A stretch of 64,000 nt of DNA from an uncultured Desulfovibrio sp. (GCF_902477725.1 NZ_CABSIF010000006.1:62001-126000), one strand, 5' to 3'. Positions 1 to 8,425 are shown, counted from the stretch's first letter. A program made the numbers and translations. Notes: generated from the sequence alone by a model not told the origin.

Positions 1-609
1 CCACCAGTGGGCGTAGCGGGCCAGCGCGCGCAAGGGGGGAGGCGTTGCGTCATAAACCTTGCGCAGCAGACTGCGGGCTGGCTCAAGCGGAACCGGAGCT
101 TCGCTGCATTCTGCAAACAGCCTGTGGCCAGATTTGCACATGCGCGCAAGCGCGCCGCGCAGGTCTTCATCCCCGCCAAAAACGCGCAGGGAGGCAAATC
201 CGCCCTCGTCCATGAGGCGCTCAAGGGTGCGCAGCTTGTAAACAGTGTAGAGCCCGGGCGTCATCTTGGGATGGCGCTCGTACAGCAGCGAACACCACCA
301 CATGGAGAGTTTTTCGCCGCAACGCAGATGCTGCTGCACCTCGCGCCCGCCAACGCGCATGCGTCCCAAATCGTGCGCCCAGGCCATATGCTCGGCACGG
401 ATGGTCGTCAGTTCATCGCGCAGGCGCGCAGACAGCGAAATTTCGCCACTGGGCGCTTCCCATCCGTCCCAGTGCGCAACAAGCCGTTGGGGCAGGGCCT
501 GACCCGACTCTGTTTCGGCCTTGCCGTTGGGGCTGTAGCCCGGGGCCGTGCACAGCGCGCGCGCCGCATCCGGCAGCATCGGGCCTATGACAAGAACAAG
601 CTCTTTCAT
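1..609 (-). CDS. Unidentified protein, C-terminus outside window
   Basis: An open frame of 203 codons runs from an ATG at 609 off the left edge of the window, so the C-terminal part is missing. The start is preceded by AGGGG at good spacing and lies 9 bp after the mtnA stop, so the two are probably co-transcribed. The visible part has no signal peptide and no membrane segment. It has a Trp-rich motif, EKLSMWWCSLLYERHP, at residues 99-114, and the last visible residues are again HWW. The motif loosely recalls large surface-carbohydrate biosynthesis proteins of the TIGR04326 type, but I cannot confirm this from a fragment. The function is left open. Confidence 0.7.
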   Translation of the reverse strand, partial: MKELVLVIGPMLPDAARALCTAPGYSPNGKAETESGQALPQRLVAHWDGWEAPSGEISLSARLRDELTTIRAEHMAWAHDLGRMRVGGREVQQHLRCGEKLSMWWCSLLYERHPKMTPGLYTVYKLRTLERLMDEGGFASLRVFGGDEDLRGALARMCKSGHRLFAECSEAPVPLEPARSLLRKVYDATPPPLRALARYAHWW

Positions 610-618
610 GCTGAACCC

Positions 619-1707
619 CTAGCGCTCCTTAATCCCGGCGTCTTCTGCTTCGGGCGCGGCGCTGGCCTCGTTGAGGGCTGCCCAGATGGCAAGGCCGTAG
701 GGCGGCTGCAACACGCCTTTTTCGGTGATGATGCCAGTGATAAGCTCTGCGGGGGTTACGTCAAAGGCAAAATTGTACACGGGCACATCTGCGGGTGTCA
801 GGCGCGTATCACCCACATGGGTGACCTCGCGTTCCGGGCGCTGTTCAATGGGAATGCCGCTGCCGTCGGATGTTGTGGGGTCAATTGTGGAGAGCGGGGC
901 AGCCACGTAGAAGGGAATATTGAAGTGCTTTGCCAGCAGGGCAACGCCATAGGTGCCGATCTTGTTGGCCGCGTCGCCGTTGGCGGCAATGCGGTCGGCC
1001 CCCACCACCACAGACTGCACGAGCCCCTTGCTCATGAGCAGCGCGCAGGCATTGTCGCAGGCAACGGTAACGGGGATATTGTCCTTGTGCAGTTCCCAGG
1101 CCGTGAGGCGCGCGCCCTGGAGGAAGGGCCGTGTTTCATCGGCAATAACCTTGATGCGTTTGCCCTGCTCCACAGCACCGCGGATAACCCCAAGCGCCGT
1201 GCCATAGCCCGCAGTGGCCAGGGCGCCAGCATTGCAGTGGGTGAGCACGGTGTCGCCGTCTTTCAGGCAATCCGCGCCAAAACGGCCCAGAGTCTTGCAT
1301 GCTTCCACATCTTCGGCCTGCATTCTGGCGGCCTCGTCAAGAAAGGCCGCGAGCAGGGGGGCGCGGTCGCCGCGTCCGCTGTTCATGACCTTCCACCAGC
1401 ATCTGCGCATGCGTTCAACGGCCCAGCGCAAGTTTACGGCGGTGGGGCGGGCATTGGCAATGCGGTCGAGCAGTTCTTCAAGCTGGGTGGCCCAGCCGGG
1501 GCCGCTGGTTTCGTTCAGCGCAAGGGCGCAGCCCCAGGCCGCAGTGACGCCAATGGCCGGAGCCCCGCGCACAACCATGGTTTGTAACGCCGATACAATG
1601 TCGTCTGTATTACGGCAGATCACTTCAGTTTCCTGCTCTGGCAGCAAGCGCTGGTCAAGCAGGTGCAGCGCAAGATTTTGCCTGTCAAAGCGAATATGAT
1701 CTTCCAT
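619..1707 (-). CDS. mtnA: S-methyl-5-thioribose-1-phosphate isomerase
   Basis: Converts 5-methylthioribose 1-phosphate to 5-methylthioribulose 1-phosphate in the methionine salvage pathway; cytosolic. The 362-residue length is normal for the MtnA/eIF2B-like family. Family motifs are clear: RGAPAIGVTAAWG near residues 47-59, HCNAGALATAGYGT with the catalytic Cys158, the ADETRP motif near 189-194, and GADRIAANGD with the catalytic Asp238. These agree with the Cys/Asp pair known from the Bacillus enzyme. The ATG at 1707 has a strong CGGAGG ribosome site. No other salvage gene is visible here; the downstream partner is the unidentified gene at the window edge. Confidence 0.95.
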   Translation of the reverse strand: MEDHIRFDRQNLALHLLDQRLLPEQETEVICRNTDDIVSALQTMVVRGAPAIGVTAAWGCALALNETSGPGWATQLEELLDRIANARPTAVNLRWAVERMRRCWWKVMNSGRGDRAPLLAAFLDEAARMQAEDVEACKTLGRFGADCLKDGDTVLTHCNAGALATAGYGTALGVIRGAVEQGKRIKVIADETRPFLQGARLTAWELHKDNIPVTVACDNACALLMSKGLVQSVVVGADRIAANGDAANKIGTYGVALLAKHFNIPFYVAAPLSTIDPTTSDGSGIPIEQRPEREVTHVGDTRLTPADVPVYNFAFDVTPAELITGIITEKGVLQPPYGLAIWAALNEASAAPEAEDAGIKER

Positions 1708-2039
1708 GGTTTGCCTCCGCAGGATTCGAGATATTTATCAAGGATACACAACTATGCGCTGAAGGCAAAGCGCAGTTGGCGGCATTCCGCCGTAAACCAT
1801 ATAAAAAACATGCCCCATCAAGAGGTTCTGCGGCCCGCAATGCTTTACAAACAGGCGCGCGGCTGGCTATGCTGCGGCTTGACAAAATCGTTTCCGGCGC
1901 GATGTGAGCGCCCGGTAAACGCACTGGCTTCCTGTGGGGCTGCGCGGCAGGGTGGAGTCCATGCCTGCATGGTGCGGGCGTGACCTGTTGCGAGCGCATG
2001 GGACAGACTGCATGTCGATCAACTTAGGAGCTATCAGAC
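1708..2039. other. Divergent intergenic region mtnA / aminotransferase
   Basis: This 332-bp gap separates the divergent mtnA and aminotransferase genes and must hold both promoters. On the plus strand a TTGACA sits at 1879-1884, but the hexamer at the right spacing (ATGTGA, 1902-1907) is a poor -10 box, so the promoter call is weak. A small hairpin GGCGG-CATT-CCGCC lies at 1779-1792. AGGAG at 2026-2030 is the ribosome site of the aminotransferase. No coding sequence is supported. Confidence 0.4.
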
Positions 2040-3221
2040 ATGGAAGAGTTTTCGCGGATTCGCCGCCTCCCCCCCTATGTTTTTGCGGTGGTGGGAGACC
2101 TCAAAATGCGGCTGCGTCGGCAGAATATCGACATCGTGGACTTCAGCATGGGCAATCCGGACATCGCAACGCCCGCACCCATCGTCGAAAAGCTTGTTGA
2201 GGCAGCACAGAAGCCGGTGAACCACCGCTACTCGCTTTCGCGCGGTATTCCGAACCTGCGCAAAGCCATCTGTGATCGCTATGCCCGCCACTACGGCGTG
2301 CAGCTCGACCCTGACAGCGAAGCCATCGTGACCCTGGGTTCCAAGGAAGGCCTGGCCCACCTTTCGCTGGCTATTCTTGAGCCCGGCGATGTGGTGCTCG
2401 CACCCGACCCGACTTACCCCATCCACAAGTACGCGCCCATCATTGCAGGCGCGGACGTGCGCAGCGTGCCCATCGGCCCTGGCCGCAACTTTTTTGAAGA
2501 CCTTGAGGCCGCCATGCGTCAGGCCTGGCCCAAGCCCAAGGTGCTTTTCATCTGCTATCCGCACAACCCCACCACCGAAGTGACGGATCTGGAATTCTTC
2601 CAGAAGATTGTGGACTTCGCCAAGGAAAACCACATCTGGGTCGTGCATGATCTGGCTTACGCCGATCTGGTTTTTGACGGCTACAAGGCCCCCAGCTTTT
2701 TGCAGGCCAAGGGCGCCAAGGATGTGGGCGTGGAATTCTACTCCCTGTCCAAGAGCTATTCCATGCCCGGCTGGCGCGTGGGTTTTGCCGTGGGCAACAA
2801 GGATCTTATCCATGCCCTGGCGCGCATCAAGAGCTATCTGGATTACGGCATGTTCCAGCCCATCCAGATTGCCTCCACCGTGGCCCTCAACGGCCCCGAA
2901 GACTGTGTGCACCAGATCCGCGACGTGTATCAGGAACGGCGTGACCGCCTCATCGAAGGCCTGAACCGCATCGGCTGGGAAACGCCTTCGCCCAAGGCGA
3001 CCATGTTTGTGTGGGCGCACATTCCCGAACCCTTCCGCAAGATGGGCTCCGTGGAATTTTCCAAGCTGCTGTTGCAGGAGGCCCACGTGGCCGTTTCGCC
3101 TGGTCTGGGCTTCGGCTCCTACGGCGACGAATACGTGCGTTTTGCCCTGATTGAAAACGATCAACGCACGCGGCAGGCTATTAGCAGTATGCGGCGGTTG
3201 TTGTCGGGCGTCTCCGACTAA
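2040..3221 (+). CDS. alaC: AlaC-like PLP-dependent aminotransferase (alanine transaminase type)
   Basis: Fold-type I pyridoxal-phosphate aminotransferase, most like the AlaC glutamate-pyruvate transaminase of enterobacteria, with which it shares long stretches (RLPPYVF near residue 9, DFSMGNPD near 34, SRGIPNLR near 67). The PLP lysine is Lys238 in SLSKSYSMPGWRVGF. Supporting cofactor residues are Asn176 in PHNPT, Asp204 in HDLAYAD and Arg246. The length of 393 residues is normal. AGGAG lies 9 bp before the ATG. The gene is upstream of, and in the same direction as, homoserine dehydrogenase, but 437 bp separate them, so its link to aspartate-family synthesis is only suggestive. LL-diaminopimelate or aspartate aminotransferase activity cannot be excluded from sequence alone. 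Confidence 0.88.
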   Translation: MEEFSRIRRLPPYVFAVVGDLKMRLRRQNIDIVDFSMGNPDIATPAPIVEKLVEAAQKPVNHRYSLSRGIPNLRKAICDRYARHYGVQLDPDSEAIVTLGSKEGLAHLSLAILEPGDVVLAPDPTYPIHKYAPIIAGADVRSVPIGPGRNFFEDLEAAMRQAWPKPKVLFICYPHNPTTEVTDLEFFQKIVDFAKENHIWVVHDLAYADLVFDGYKAPSFLQAKGAKDVGVEFYSLSKSYSMPGWRVGFAVGNKDLIHALARIKSYLDYGMFQPIQIASTVALNGPEDCVHQIRDVYQERRDRLIEGLNRIGWETPSPKATMFVWAHIPEPFRKMGSVEFSKLLLQEAHVAVSPGLGFGSYGDEYVRFALIENDQRTRQAISSMRRLLSGVSD

Positions 3222-3366
3222 ACCTGTTTCGCCCTCCGCGCCTTTTTGCTTCCGGCGGCGTCAGGCGGTCTTTTTATTCCGGTCGAGTACCATCAGAGTA
3301 CACCCCCTGCATAAAAAGCCCGCCTTCCTTGCCGGAAGGCAAAAATTCGCAGGATGGCAAAACAGG

Positions 3367-3496
3367 TTTTGAAAGTATCTTTTGCCCCCTGGACAGCGTC
3401 AACGGCCCGTTTCAGTCCAGGTCTGCACCAGCATGTACCATCCCTGGCCTGAAACGGGTCGTTTTCTTGCCAGGGAACAAAAACTCGCTTTCAAAA
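3367..3496 (+). repeat. Dispersed hairpin element, copy 1
   Basis: A ~130-bp near-palindrome that recurs at 8426-8554. Four paired blocks can be drawn. The terminal arms are TTTTGAAAG (3367-3375) and CTTTCAAAA (3488-3496). Inside them lie TTTTG/CAAAA, then CCCTGG/CCAGGG, and then a 15-bp central stem between 3401-3415 and 3449-3463 with one G-T pair. The loop region, including GCACCAGCATGTAC, is nearly identical in both copies. It lies 145 bp after the aminotransferase stop, in the leader of hom. It encodes no protein. Function unknown; it could be an RNA processing or termination structure, or a small mobile palindromic element. Confidence 0.8.
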
Positions 3497-3541
3497 GCCG
3501 TTTTTTCGGACGGTAAGAAGCGAGGTCAGAATTACTGAAAT

Positions 3542-3573
3542 CGGCGGGGTCGGGAGGTTTTCCGGCCCCGCCG
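3542..3573 (+). promoter_or_regulatory. GC-rich leader hairpin upstream of hom
   Basis: A 12-bp stem, CGGCGGGGTCGG against CCGGCCCCGCCG with one G-T pair and an 8-base loop, lies 86 bp before hom. It has no T-run behind it on the plus strand, so it is not a standard terminator. It may stabilise the transcript or take part in attenuation of the hom operon. I recognised no known riboswitch class here. Confidence 0.45.
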
Positions 3574-3658
3574 CAGCAACCATAAGGCCGCACATGGCCA
3601 ACAACCGCGCAGGCCCGCGGCGGACAGACCGGGGTTAGGCAGCAGATTCGGAGGCGAC

Positions 3659-4993
3659 ATGACAAAGAACAGCGATAAACCCCTGGTAGTGGGCCTTGCC
3701 GGATTCGGCACCGTGGGCGGCGGCCTTGTGCGTCTGCTTGACGAAAACGCCGATCTCATTCGCCGCCGTTGCGGGCGCGATATCGTGCTCAAAAAGGTGC
3801 TTGTGCGCAACGCCACCAAGGCCCGCAGCGCCCAGTTGCCAGCCGGAACCGAGCTTACCACCGATTACCGCGCGCTTACCGATGATCCTGAAATTGACGT
3901 GCTGGTGGAACTGATCGGCGGCATCGACAATGCCCGCACCATCATCGACCGCGCCCTTGATCAGGGCAAACACATCGTCACCGCCAACAAGGCCCTGCTG
4001 GCTGAGGAAGGTCTGGCCCTGTTCCAGAAGGCTGACCGCAAAAAGCGCATTCTGCGCTACGAAGCCAGCGTGGCCGGGGCCATCCCCATTGTGGAAACGC
4101 TGAAGGAAAGCCTCACGGGCAACCGGATTGAATCGCTCATGGGCATTCTCAACGGCACCAGCAACTATATTTTGTCTGAAATGACCAGCAACGGCATGGA
4201 TTTTGACGTTGCGCTCAAGCAGGCCCAGCAGCTGGGCTATGCCGAGGCCGATCCCACGCTGGACATTGATGGTCACGATGCCGCCCACAAGCTTATTCTG
4301 CTTATCCGTCTGGCCTACGGGGTGCACTATCCCTACACGGCCCTTTCGGTGCGCGGCATTCGCGGGCTTTCTGGCATGGATATCCGCCTTGCGCGCGAAT
4401 TTGGCTACCGTATCAAGCTCATTGGTCAGGTGCGCGAGGTGCCCGGCGCCGAGGGCTCTGAGGGTGAAGGCAACATCCGGCTTGAGGCCGGGGTGTTCCC
4501 CGCCCTTGTGTACCACAAATTTTTGCTGGCCCGCGTGGGCGGCGTGTACAACGCCGTTCGGGTGGACGCCAACGCTTCCGGCCCGCTGTTTTTCCACGGG
4601 CGCGGCGCGGGCGATCTGCCCACAGCCGGGGCCGTGCTGGGCGATCTGCTGGCCGTTGCCCGCGATGAACGCCCCAACAACACCGGCTTTGTGGGCAAGG
4701 AACTGCCCAAGGCCTCCATCGTGCCGCCGGAAGAATGGCGCTCGTGCTACTACGTGCGCGTCATGGTGCAGGACACCCCCGGCGTGCTGCGCGATCTTTC
4801 GGGCTGCATGGCCGCCGAGGGCATCAGCATGGCTCAGGTTATCCAGAAGAGCGATGAAGGCAACGGCGTGCCGCTGGTCTTCATGACCCACGAAACCACG
4901 GCCCGCGCCATGAGCGACGCACTCCAGCGCACCATGGACGCTGGCCTGCTCAAGGAACCCGCGGTGTACTTCCGCGTGTTGGGAGGAGCATGA
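3659..4993 (+). CDS. hom: Homoserine dehydrogenase with C-terminal ACT domain
   Basis: Reduces L-aspartate 4-semialdehyde to L-homoserine, the branch point to threonine and, in most bacteria, methionine. The N-terminal Rossmann domain carries GFGTVG (Gly15, Gly17, Gly20). The TANKALLA motif with Lys111 and the signature DPTLDIDGHDAAHKL (residues 199-211) are intact. Residues from about 360 form an ACT domain (YYVRVMVQDTPGVL), usual for feedback inhibition by threonine. The 444-residue length is normal. GGAGG precedes the ATG. The stop overlaps the next gene's start as ATGA, so hom and the ATP-grasp gene are translationally coupled. Some Desulfovibrio make homocysteine directly from aspartate semialdehyde, so threonine may be the main product here (inference). 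Confidence 0.95.
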   Translation: MTKNSDKPLVVGLAGFGTVGGGLVRLLDENADLIRRRCGRDIVLKKVLVRNATKARSAQLPAGTELTTDYRALTDDPEIDVLVELIGGIDNARTIIDRALDQGKHIVTANKALLAEEGLALFQKADRKKRILRYEASVAGAIPIVETLKESLTGNRIESLMGILNGTSNYILSEMTSNGMDFDVALKQAQQLGYAEADPTLDIDGHDAAHKLILLIRLAYGVHYPYTALSVRGIRGLSGMDIRLAREFGYRIKLIGQVREVPGAEGSEGEGNIRLEAGVFPALVYHKFLLARVGGVYNAVRVDANASGPLFFHGRGAGDLPTAGAVLGDLLAVARDERPNNTGFVGKELPKASIVPPEEWRSCYYVRVMVQDTPGVLRDLSGCMAAEGISMAQVIQKSDEGNGVPLVFMTHETTARAMSDALQRTMDAGLLKEPAVYFRVLGGA

Positions 4994-6177
4994 TAATTTT
5001 TGATGAACCATATGTCTCGCCAGAGCTGCTCGACTACGCGGCAGCCCGGCGGGAACCGGTGCTCGACAATGCTGTGGCGCGGGACTTGTCCCGCGCCCGC
5101 GCGCTTTCTGGCGCAGCGCCCCTGAACCTCATGCCGGAAGCGGAATTTGCGGCCCAGTGCCGGAAGCCCTGCCCGGACTGCGCGCCCCCGCGCATTTATA
5201 CCTGCTCGGAAAATTCCCTGGCCTGGGTTTGCGACCATGTGGACAATGCCGAGCTTGTCAGCGGCATTGAAAAGCTCAAGAACAAGGCCAGGACCCGCGA
5301 GTTGCTGCGCCCCCTCTACGATGATTATTTCTATCGCAGACTCAGCCTTGATGCCCTGCGCCACCTGCCTTTTGAAGAACTGCGCCTGCCCTGCGTGGTC
5401 AAGCCTTCTGTGGGCTTTTTCAGCCTGGGCGTGCGCATTGTGCGCACCCGCGAAGACTGGCAGGCCGCCCTTGCCGCCATTGAGCAGGAAGCAACGCACT
5501 GGCGCGAGCAGTATCCAGACAGCGTGGTGGACAGCGAGGACTGGCTCATCGAGGAATACATTGACGGCGATGAATACGCCGTGGATGTGTACTTTGACGC
5601 ACAGGGGCAGGCCGTGATCTGCAACATCCTGCGGCACGAATTTGCTTCCGCTTCGGACGTGAGCGACCGCCTGTACTACACGGGCGCTTCTGTGGTACGC
5701 TCACACCTTGCGGAGTTCGAGGCATGGTTCAACAAGGTTAACTCCTTGCTGGGTCTGCGGAATTTTCCCACCCATGTGGAGCTGCGGCGTGATGCCCAGG
5801 GACGTATACGGCCCATAGAATTCAATGCCCTGCGTTTTGCGGGCTGGTGCTGCACGGACGTCACCCTGTTTTCCTGGGGCTTCCACACCTACGGCTGCTT
5901 TCTGGAAGGGCGGCGGCCCGATTGGGACAAGGCTCTGGCAGGGCGCGAAGGCAAGCTCTACACCCTCATTGTGCTGAACAAGCCGGAAAACTGCCCGCCC
6001 GTGCGCAACTTTGATTACGAGGCATTGAGCCGGGGCTTTGCCCGTGTGCTGCATGTGCGCAAAAGCGATTTCACGCGCTACGGGCTGTTTGGTTTTCTCT
6101 TTACCGAAACGCCGGAAAACCAGCGTGAAGAGCTGGACCGCATAGCCCGCTCCGACCTGCTGGAATTCACAAGTTGA
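4990..6177 (+). CDS. ATP-grasp domain protein of unknown substrate
   Basis: Likely an ATP-dependent carboxylate-amine or carboxylate-thiol ligase. ATP-grasp features: LPCVVKPSVGFFSLGVRIV (residues 133-151) with the nucleotide-binding Lys138, an IEEYIDGDEYAVDVYFD block (187-203) that supplies adenine-pocket and metal residues, and HVELR...IEFNALRFAG (262-284) with the metal-binding Glu/Asn pair. The N-terminal part has an unusual Cys cluster (Cys57, Cys61, Cys64, Cys72). There are no membrane segments. It overlaps hom by 4 bp (ATGA) and is followed 7 bp later by a YjbQ gene, so all three are one operon. The substrate cannot be named; a link to aspartate-family amino acids or thiol chemistry is only suggested by position. 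Confidence 0.8.
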   Translation: MIIFDEPYVSPELLDYAAARREPVLDNAVARDLSRARALSGAAPLNLMPEAEFAAQCRKPCPDCAPPRIYTCSENSLAWVCDHVDNAELVSGIEKLKNKARTRELLRPLYDDYFYRRLSLDALRHLPFEELRLPCVVKPSVGFFSLGVRIVRTREDWQAALAAIEQEATHWREQYPDSVVDSEDWLIEEYIDGDEYAVDVYFDAQGQAVICNILRHEFASASDVSDRLYYTGASVVRSHLAEFEAWFNKVNSLLGLRNFPTHVELRRDAQGRIRPIEFNALRFAGWCCTDVTLFSWGFHTYGCFLEGRRPDWDKALAGREGKLYTLIVLNKPENCPPVRNFDYEALSRGFARVLHVRKSDFTRYGLFGFLFTETPENQREELDRIARSDLLEFTS

Positions 6178-6184
6178 GGCAGCC

Positions 6185-6598
6185 GTGGAAACTCTTGAAA
6201 TAAGCACCCGCAGCCGTTGCGAGATGGTCGACATCACGGCGGAGCTACGCTCGCTGGTGCGTCGCAAGGCCGCAGATGGCCGCTGGCAGAGCGGCGCTCT
6301 GGCTCTGTTTTGCCCGCACACCACCTGCGGCCTCACTGTCAACGAAGGCGCAGACCCTGACGTGCGGCGCGACATGCTGGCCTTTTTCAGCCGCCTTGCC
6401 CCGGAGCATGGCGATTACCGCCACGCTGAGGGCAACAGTGATGCCCACATAAAAACCACCCTGCATGGGCCATCCCTTCTGCTGATTGTGGAGAAGGGCG
6501 AACTGTGCCTTGGCACCTGGCAATCTGTTTACCTGTGCGAGGGCGACGGCCCCCGCCGACGCAACCTGTGGCTGCAATGGCTGAAGTCCGACGACTAG
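6185..6598 (+). CDS. YjbQ/UPF0047 family protein
   Basis: A 137-residue cytosolic protein of the YjbQ family. Family marks are CPHTTCGLTVNEGADPDVRRD (about residues 42-62), HGDYRHAEGNSDAH and LGTWQSVYLCE near the C-terminus. The conserved His/Glu/Asp residues form a putative metal or phosphate site. E. coli YjbQ has weak thiamin-phosphate synthase activity, but the physiological role is not settled. Translation probably starts at the GTG at 6185, 7 bp after the ATP-grasp stop, with GAGGCAGCC in front. It ends the hom operon. Its TAG stop lies inside the left arm of a palindromic element. Confidence 0.88.
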   Translation: METLEISTRSRCEMVDITAELRSLVRRKAADGRWQSGALALFCPHTTCGLTVNEGADPDVRRDMLAFFSRLAPEHGDYRHAEGNSDAHIKTTLHGPSLLLIVEKGELCLGTWQSVYLCEGDGPRRRNLWLQWLKSDD

Positions 6599-6673
6599 AG
6601 CATTTCGTGGCAAGGATTTTTCAGGAAAATCCTTGCGGAGCTGTTAACGAATGGAATGAGTTAACTGCTCTAG
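6595..6673 (+). repeat. 79-bp palindromic element with two inner hairpins
   Basis: The element is bounded by CTAGAGCA (6595-6602) and its complement TGCTCTAG (6666-6673). Inside are an 11-bp perfect hairpin GCAAGGATTTT / AAAATCCTTGC with a 5-base loop (6610-6636), and a second hairpin with 11-base arms and one mismatch (6638-6648 with 6660-6670). The right terminal arm overlaps the second hairpin, so two alternative folds are possible. It may end the hom transcript or be a remnant of a small palindromic repeat family. The left arm contains the YjbQ stop codon. Confidence 0.6.
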
Positions 6674-6730
6674 AGCGGGCATTCAGCTGTTTGCGGCCTG
6701 CCTTTTCATGGCCTCAAAGGAGCACAATCC

Positions 6731-8419
6731 ATGCCCCATGACGTAGATCTTATTCTTACGCTTGCCGGGGGGCTTTCCGCCGCCCTGGTTCTTGGTTTTA
6801 TCACGCAGAAACTGCGCCTTTCCCCGCTTGTGGGCTATCTGCTCGCAGGCATCATCGTAGGCCCGCACTCCCCCGGCTTTGTGGCCGATGCGTCCACGGC
6901 GGCCCAGTGCGCGGAGATCGGCGTTATCCTGCTGATGTTTGGCGTGGGCCTGCATTTTCACCTCAAGGATCTGCTGGCCGTGGGGGCCATTGCCACTGGC
7001 GGCGCAGCGGCGCAGATATCGCTGGCAACGCTGGCAAGCATGGGGCTGTTGCATTTTTTCGGCTTTGATCTGTTGTCCGGCGCGGTCTATGGCATGGCTA
7101 TTTCTGTTGCCAGCACCGTGGTGCTTACCCGTGTACTTGCCGATAACCATGACCTGCACAATACCACCGGGCATGTGGCCCTGGGCTGGCTGGTGGTGGA
7201 AGATATCTTTACCATCCTGCTGCTTGTGCTCCTGCCTTCGGTTCTTTCTCCGGGCGGCGAATTCTGGAGCGCCCTGGGCATGACCCTGCTCAAACTGGCG
7301 GCGCTCTCCGTGTTTACGCTTGTGGCCGGGCAAAAGCTTATCCCGTTGTTTCTGGGCTACGTGGCCCGCACGGGAACCCGCGATCTGTTTACCCTTGCGG
7401 TGCTGGCTCTGGCCCTTGGCATTGCCGTGGCGGCGGCGGAGTTTTTTGGGGCGTCCATGGCGCTTGGCGCTTTTTTGGCTGGCATGGTTGTGGGACAGTC
7501 CGAGTTCAGCGCCCGTGCCGCCGCCGAAGCCCTGCCCCTGCGCGATGCCTTTGCCGTGCTGTTTTTTGTGTCTGTGGGCATGCTCTTTGATCCCGCCTCG
7601 CTGGCGCAGGACTGGCCCCTCATGCTGGCGACCCTCTTTGTCATCATGATTGTGAAGCCCCTTGGGGCGCTGCTGATGACAAGTTTGTTCCGCAAGCCTC
7701 TCAAGCTGGGGCTGCCCGTGGCCGCCTCCCTGTCACAGGTGGGTGAATTTACTTTTATTCTTGCGGGTCTTGGCATCAGCCTTGGGGTTTTTGACCAGAG
7801 GGTGAACAATGCGCTCATTCCTGCGGCCATCATTTCCATCACGTTCAACCCCATGCTGTACCGCAAGGCCAAGGATCTGGGGCTGTGGTGGGAGAAGCGC
7901 AAGCGCGGCAACGTTGCCGAACCTTCGGCCTGTCTGATCGTGCCGGACGAAGGCACCCGCGGGCGGGTGGTTGTGGTGGGCTACGGCCCCGTTGGCCGCA
8001 GTTGCTGCCGCATTTTGCAGGACAGCCGCATGCTGCCCGTGGTTGTGGAAATGAATATCGACACTGTGCGGCTTTTGCGCAGCGAAGGGGTACCCGTGGT
8101 GCACGGCGATGCCATGCAGGCCGAAGTGCTGCGCGAAGCTGGCCTGGAAAAGGCCGAGGCACTGCTGCTGACAACCCCCAGTATCCCTGCTGGCGAAGTG
8201 ACGCCCATAGCGCGCGCGGTGAATCCGCATGCGCGCATTCTGGCGCACACAGCTTTTGTGAGCGAGGCCCGCTCCCTGCGCGAGAAAGGCGTGGATGCTG
8301 TGTTCAGCGGCGAGCGTGAAGTTGCATTGGCCATGGCGGAGTACTTGCTGCGTTCGGCGGGAGCGCCGGAAGCGTATGTGCAGACGGAGCTTGAACGCGT
8401 TCGCCAAAACCTCGACTAG
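6731..8419 (+). CDS. Kef/YbaL-type cation:proton antiporter (CPA2) with TrkA-N domain
   Basis: Inner-membrane monovalent cation/proton antiporter. Residues 1-380 hold about twelve hydrophobic segments typical of the CPA2 family, with LVGYLLAGIIVGPHSPGF near 30-47 and GWLVVEDIFTILLLVLLP in the middle. Residues from about 410 form a TrkA-N (RCK) nucleotide-binding domain with VVVVGYGPVGR and an acidic residue ending the next strand (VVVEMN). The layout is that of E. coli YbaL and KefB/KefC; K+ is the likely cation, by family. AGGAG lies before the ATG. The gene stands alone between two palindromic elements, so it probably has its own promoter near 6680. Confidence 0.9.
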   Translation: MPHDVDLILTLAGGLSAALVLGFITQKLRLSPLVGYLLAGIIVGPHSPGFVADASTAAQCAEIGVILLMFGVGLHFHLKDLLAVGAIATGGAAAQISLATLASMGLLHFFGFDLLSGAVYGMAISVASTVVLTRVLADNHDLHNTTGHVALGWLVVEDIFTILLLVLLPSVLSPGGEFWSALGMTLLKLAALSVFTLVAGQKLIPLFLGYVARTGTRDLFTLAVLALALGIAVAAAEFFGASMALGAFLAGMVVGQSEFSARAAAEALPLRDAFAVLFFVSVGMLFDPASLAQDWPLMLATLFVIMIVKPLGALLMTSLFRKPLKLGLPVAASLSQVGEFTFILAGLGISLGVFDQRVNNALIPAAIISITFNPMLYRKAKDLGLWWEKRKRGNVAEPSACLIVPDEGTRGRVVVVGYGPVGRSCCRILQDSRMLPVVVEMNIDTVRLLRSEGVPVVHGDAMQAEVLREAGLEKAEALLLTTPSIPAGEVTPIARAVNPHARILAHTAFVSEARSLREKGVDAVFSGEREVALAMAEYLLRSAGAPEAYVQTELERVRQNLD

Positions 8420-8425
8420 TCTTTG

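Noticed and set aside
1879..1907. Promoter of the aminotransferase
   Set aside because: The -35 box is perfect but the -10 box ATGTGA is too poor to call.
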